A stretch of DNA of 8,327 nt, from contig QNAR01000061.1 in NCBI GenBank assembly GCA_003643975.1, positions 1 to 8,327 of the forward strand, given 5' to 3'. The notes beneath the pieces are model-generated. The model had not been told where the DNA came from. It did not search any database and saw only the letters and a program-made list of their open reading frames with translations. Source of the stretch: Thermotogae bacterium (GTDB lineage: Bacteria; Thermotogota; Thermotogae; Petrotogales; Kosmotogaceae). This document shows, piece after piece, positions 5,726 through 8,327 of the stretch. The translations under genes were made by a program, and so were the position numbers. Positions within the stretch are counted from its first letter, which is position 1; every line of letters starts with the position of its first letter.

Positions 5726-6783
5726 CTTCTGATTTCCTCCAATGCGGTTTTGCGTTTTATAAACCTGAGGAAAAGCTTCTCGATTTTCCTCATCATGCGC
5801 GTCCAGTAGAACTCTTTTTCGGAGATGGGATTCACCTTAATCGTGAAAGCTCCAAGTAAGTTCCCCATCAATATGTCAGTGAAAAGCTGATCCCCAATAA
5901 CAACCGAATGATAAGGCTTTATTCCTTTTCTGTTCAAATATTTTCGAGCTTTACGAGGTAAGGGTTTTCTTGCCTCTGAAATAATCTCAACTCCAGGAAC
6001 GAAAGCTTCTATATTTCTAAGTCTGAGCCTTCTGCCATTTGAAATTATAACGATTTTTAGCCCCACTAACTGAATGCGTCGGATGAGGAGTTCCCTCTCT
6101 TTTGAGAGCTCATCGCTCCCCCAAGGTTCAAGGGTATTGTCAAAATCCAAGATGACGAGTTCATAGCCAGCTTCTTTCAACTGTTCAAAATCTACATCAG
6201 AAATGTCATCAACAAAAAGGTGTGGGTTAATCAACTCGATAATTCTGAAAAACCAGCCAATGGTGTAAAAAAACACGGTGTAGGCTGCTATGGTTACAAA
6301 TCCCCCCATTTTCTGGTAAAAGGCGGCTTCTTTGCTTATAGCAGGCTTAACCATAATTGTGTACATCCCCATGCGGTTGCCTGCGATTATGTCAGTGAGG
6401 AAAAGATCTCCAATGATTACAGCTTTTTCAGGCTTTGATTCTAACTCTTTTAAAACCCTCATTAACTCCCTGGTACTCGGCTTTTTCATAGAGTGATAGA
6501 GTTTGACACGGTTACTAAAAAACTCCTTCATGTGTTTCACTCTTTCATAAGGAGCGTTTGTAACTACTGCAACTTTTAAACCGCGCTCTAATAGGCTTTC
6601 TATAATCTCGCGGTTTCTCATATCAAACTGAGAGCGCCATGTTGCCAACGTGTTATCATAATCAAAGAGTATGGTATCATACCCCATACCAACCAACCGG
6701 TCGTAATCTATATCTCTTACACTCTTTGCTCTTTCCCTGGGGAGCGGCAGCTTTAACGAATCAAGTATGGCCTGGATTTTCAC
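5722..6783 (-). CDS. Double YqeG-like HAD phosphatase (two tandem HAD domains)
   Basis: This 353-residue protein holds two complete YqeG-type HAD (subfamily IIIA) domains; Bacillus YqeG has one in about 170 residues. Domain 1 (~20-150) has D41/D43 in DYDNTL, T75 in TNA, K100/K101 and D126/D131 in GDLFLTDI. Domain 2 (~187-345) has D213/D215 in DFDNTL, S248 in SNG, K273 in RKPLP and D298/D303 in GDQLFTDI. Both sets of catalytic motifs look intact. An uncharged segment, 162-179 (FVTIAAYTVFFYTIGWFF), joins them and may touch the membrane. The fungal relative Gep4 is a phosphatidylglycerophosphate phosphatase, so a phospholipid role is possible; the yqeH neighbour suggests a ribosome-related one. 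The substrate is unknown. GTG 6783 is the only plausible start (weak GGTGG six bases upstream); it overlaps the DUF4911 gene by 23 bases. The gene ends in an ATGA overlap with yqeH. Confidence 0.9.
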   Translation of the reverse strand: MKIQAILDSLKLPLPRERAKSVRDIDYDRLVGMGYDTILFDYDNTLATWRSQFDMRNREIIESLLERGLKVAVVTNAPYERVKHMKEFFSNRVKLYHSMKKPSTRELMRVLKELESKPEKAVIIGDLFLTDIIAGNRMGMYTIMVKPAISKEAAFYQKMGGFVTIAAYTVFFYTIGWFFRIIELINPHLFVDDISDVDFEQLKEAGYELVILDFDNTLEPWGSDELSKERELLIRRIQLVGLKIVIISNGRRLRLRNIEAFVPGVEIISEARKPLPRKARKYLNRKGIKPYHSVVIGDQLFTDILMGNLLGAFTIKVNPISEKEFYWTRMMRKIEKLFLRFIKRKTALEEIRR

Positions 6784-7015
6784 GAATTTCCACCACTTCC
6801 AGATTTATAACATTTTTTATGCTATCAAGAAAATTCAAAGCCTCCTGCAATAAATCACCAGGAACAATGACTTTCAGGTACCCTTCTTCGGTTGTATGCC
6901 TGATATTCATCAGATTATCTTCAGCCTCGGCGATATAGCAGAGTACATGTATGTCCTTCCTCGCGATTTTCAAGTACAAATCAAATTCTTTTGGCACACT
7001 TTTATTCTCTTTCAT
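6761..7015 (-). CDS. Small DUF4911-like protein
   Basis: An 84-residue soluble protein whose pattern matches the small DUF4911 family of unknown function: a strand-helix start (LYLKIARKDIHVLCYIAEAEDNL), then IRHTTEEGYLKVIVPGDLLQEALNFLDSI and a final hydrophobic strand (INLEVVEI). The alternation suggests a compact alpha/beta fold, which is inference. The ATG at 7015 is preferred because GAGGTG (7025-7020) stands just before it; a GTG at 7027 would add four residues and overlap the phoH stop by one base. The 3' end overlaps the YqeG-like gene by 23 bases, so the two are likely translated together. No catalytic residues are evident. Confidence 0.75.
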   Translation of the reverse strand: MKENKSVPKEFDLYLKIARKDIHVLCYIAEAEDNLMNIRHTTEEGYLKVIVPGDLLQEALNFLDSIKNVINLEVVEIRENPGHT

Positions 7016-7026
7016 CAAACACCTCA

Positions 7027-8313
7027 CTATAACAATTCTGCGGCAGCTGTGGCAAGCTCAGACCTTTCACCTTTGACGAGAGTGATATGCCCCGCCAGAG
7101 GATGGGAAATGAATTTAGAGGCAGCATATACCAGTCCGCAACTATTCGTATCGAGATACATATTATCGATCTGATATGGATCGCCTATGAGAATGATTTT
7201 TGACTCTTCGCCGATACGCGTCAAAATGGTCTTCACCTCATGTGGGGTCAAGTTCTGAGCTTCATCTATAATCATAAACTGATTTGGTATCGACCTACCA
7301 CGTATATAACCAAGTACCTCAATCCCCAGCTTTTCACTTCGCTTAAGAAAGGTATCAGGATCTACATGACGATTTGTGAACAAAAGGAAAAGATTATCAT
7401 ATATCGGCTGCATCCAGGGCTTCATTTTCTCTTCCTGGGAACCGGGTAGAAAGCCTATATCCTGACCCATGGGGATCACAGGCCGCGAAACGAGCATCCT
7501 TTCATAAAGTTTTTCATCAACAACCTTTCTCATTCCCACAGCCAGGGAAAGCAATGTTTTGCCAGTTCCCGCGATTCCGGGCATGGAAATGAATTTAATC
7601 CTGTCATCCAGAAGCAGTTCATAAGCGAAGAGTTGTTCCCTGTTTCGTGGGTAAATCCCCCAGCATGAAGTTTCCATAGAGACAGAGAGTTTCACTACAC
7701 TTTTTCCTTCGGGATCTACTCTACCATAAACTCCATTCCCAAAATCAACAAAAGTATTGGGGTAAAGCCCTGGTTCAATATCCCTGATAGAAATGCTCCC
7801 GATTCTAACAAAGGTTTCCCTCAAAGAAGAATCATTGAATTCTTTCACTCCAGAGAGTATTTCATTGATTTCTACTTTATCGGCGAGGTAATCCTGGGTC
7901 TCAAGTCCTAAAACATCCGCCTTTACCCTTAAGTTAATATCCTTGGTTACGAGAATGGTGGGCTTTTTGTCACGCTTTTTCAGCTCCAGAGTATACAGAA
8001 GAATTGCATTGTCTTTGTAATGCTCAGCCATAAATGGTGGAAGCGTCACATTGAAGTCGTTGAATATGAGTATTTTGACAAAACCACCAGAATTTAACTT
8101 CACGCCTTTTGTGATATCTCCATTATTCCTGATTTCATCAAGCTTCCTGTTCATTTGCCTGGCCCTTTGACCGAGAGAGCCTGGTTTTGATTTGAGTTTA
8201 TCGATTTCCTCAAGCACAGGGAAAGGAATTATCAGCACGTTGTCTTCAAATTTTTCCAGACAATCTGGGTCGTGAACCAGTACGTTGGTATCGAGTACAA
8301 AATTTTTCACCAT
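7027..8313 (-). CDS. PIN-PhoH family ATPase (PhoH2/YlaK type)
   Basis: A 428-residue cytoplasmic protein joining an N-terminal PIN nuclease-type domain to a PhoH ATPase. The PIN part (~1-140) begins VLDTNVLV and keeps the acidic residues expected for metal-dependent RNA cleavage: D8, E36, D101 (KDNAIL) and D125 (VTKD). The ATPase has Walker A GIAGTGKT (246-253, K252) and Walker B MIIDEAQN (D350, E351), followed by a GDPYQID motif typical of PhoH. Mycobacterial PhoH2 is an RNA helicase and ribonuclease, so RNA processing or decay is likely here; this protein's own activity is inferred. Some PhoH2 genes pair with a small antitoxin (phoAT); no candidate lies on the downstream side unless the DUF4911 gene counts, and upstream is outside the window. 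The ATG start has GGAGGGG (8325-8319) five bases before it. It is the first visible operon gene. Confidence 0.93.
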   Translation of the reverse strand: MVKNFVLDTNVLVHDPDCLEKFEDNVLIIPFPVLEEIDKLKSKPGSLGQRARQMNRKLDEIRNNGDITKGVKLNSGGFVKILIFNDFNVTLPPFMAEHYKDNAILLYTLELKKRDKKPTILVTKDINLRVKADVLGLETQDYLADKVEINEILSGVKEFNDSSLRETFVRIGSISIRDIEPGLYPNTFVDFGNGVYGRVDPEGKSVVKLSVSMETSCWGIYPRNREQLFAYELLLDDRIKFISMPGIAGTGKTLLSLAVGMRKVVDEKLYERMLVSRPVIPMGQDIGFLPGSQEEKMKPWMQPIYDNLFLLFTNRHVDPDTFLKRSEKLGIEVLGYIRGRSIPNQFMIIDEAQNLTPHEVKTILTRIGEESKIILIGDPYQIDNMYLDTNSCGLVYAASKFISHPLAGHITLVKGERSELATAAAELL

Positions 8314-8318
8314 GTTAA

Positions 8319-8325
8319 CCCCTCC
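8319..8325 (-). promoter_or_regulatory. Ribosome binding site of the PIN-PhoH gene
   Basis: GGAGGGG on the minus strand, five bases before ATG 8313. The operon promoter is not visible and must lie to the right of the window or further upstream in the operon. Confidence 0.75.
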
Positions 8326-8327
8326 AA

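Noticed and set aside
5722..6783. Possibility that the double YqeG gene is an artefact of two genes joined by a lost stop codon
   Set aside because: The frame is continuous, the linker holds no remnant of a start with a ribosome binding site, and both halves keep intact motifs. A genuine fusion fits better.
1..8327. Mobile elements, CRISPR repeats, tRNA or riboswitch structures
   Set aside because: I looked for repeated units, transposase-like frames, terminal inverted repeats and cloverleaf patterns and found none. Intergenic space is only about 145 and 62 bases.

Overview
The window looks like chromosomal DNA from an anaerobic, probably thermophilic bacterium. The Thermotogota, near Kosmotoga or Mesotoga, are my best guess. 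The basis is the mix of a DUF3417-type glucan phosphorylase, a PduL phosphotransacylase, DUF4911 and PIN-PhoH genes, strong AGGAGGT-like ribosome binding sites with frequent GTG and TTG starts, very tight gene packing, and moderately AT-rich coding sequence with many AGA and ATA codons. The assignment rests on gene content and style, not on a sequence search. I see no mobile elements, CRISPR arrays, tRNA or rRNA genes.

Layout. Bases 1-60 hold the 3' end of a plus-strand gene, closed by a strong intrinsic terminator (66-92). A 145-base intergenic region follows, with a 16-bp palindrome, two adjacent TATAAT boxes and a ribosome binding site inside a small hairpin. It leads into a monocistronic plus-strand gene for alpha-glucan phosphorylase (glgP, 238-2802). 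A two-way terminator (2839-2866) separates glgP from everything to its right.

The rest of the window is one minus-strand operon, read from 8313 down to 2865. Its order is PIN-PhoH ATPase, a small DUF4911 protein, a double YqeG-like HAD phosphatase, the circularly permuted GTPase YqeH, the phosphotransacylase PduL, a DUF72 TIM-barrel protein, and a small unrecognised protein with an internal helical repeat. Junctions are overlaps or gaps of about 0-21 bases, and I see no internal terminator. The promoter must lie beyond the right edge.

How the genes work together. The first half of the operon has an RNA and ribosome flavour: PhoH has RNA helicase and nuclease-type domains, YqeH is a 30S assembly GTPase, and YqeG is its usual neighbour in Bacillus. 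PduL instead links acetyl-CoA to acetyl phosphate and hence to ATP. GlgP releases glucose-1-phosphate from storage or imported glucans and so feeds the same fermentative metabolism from a separate transcript.

The most notable observations are the tandem fusion of two complete YqeG-like HAD domains through a strongly hydrophobic linker, the repeat-containing protein at the operon end, and the palindrome and hairpin upstream of glgP. No obviously new defence or mobile system is visible.
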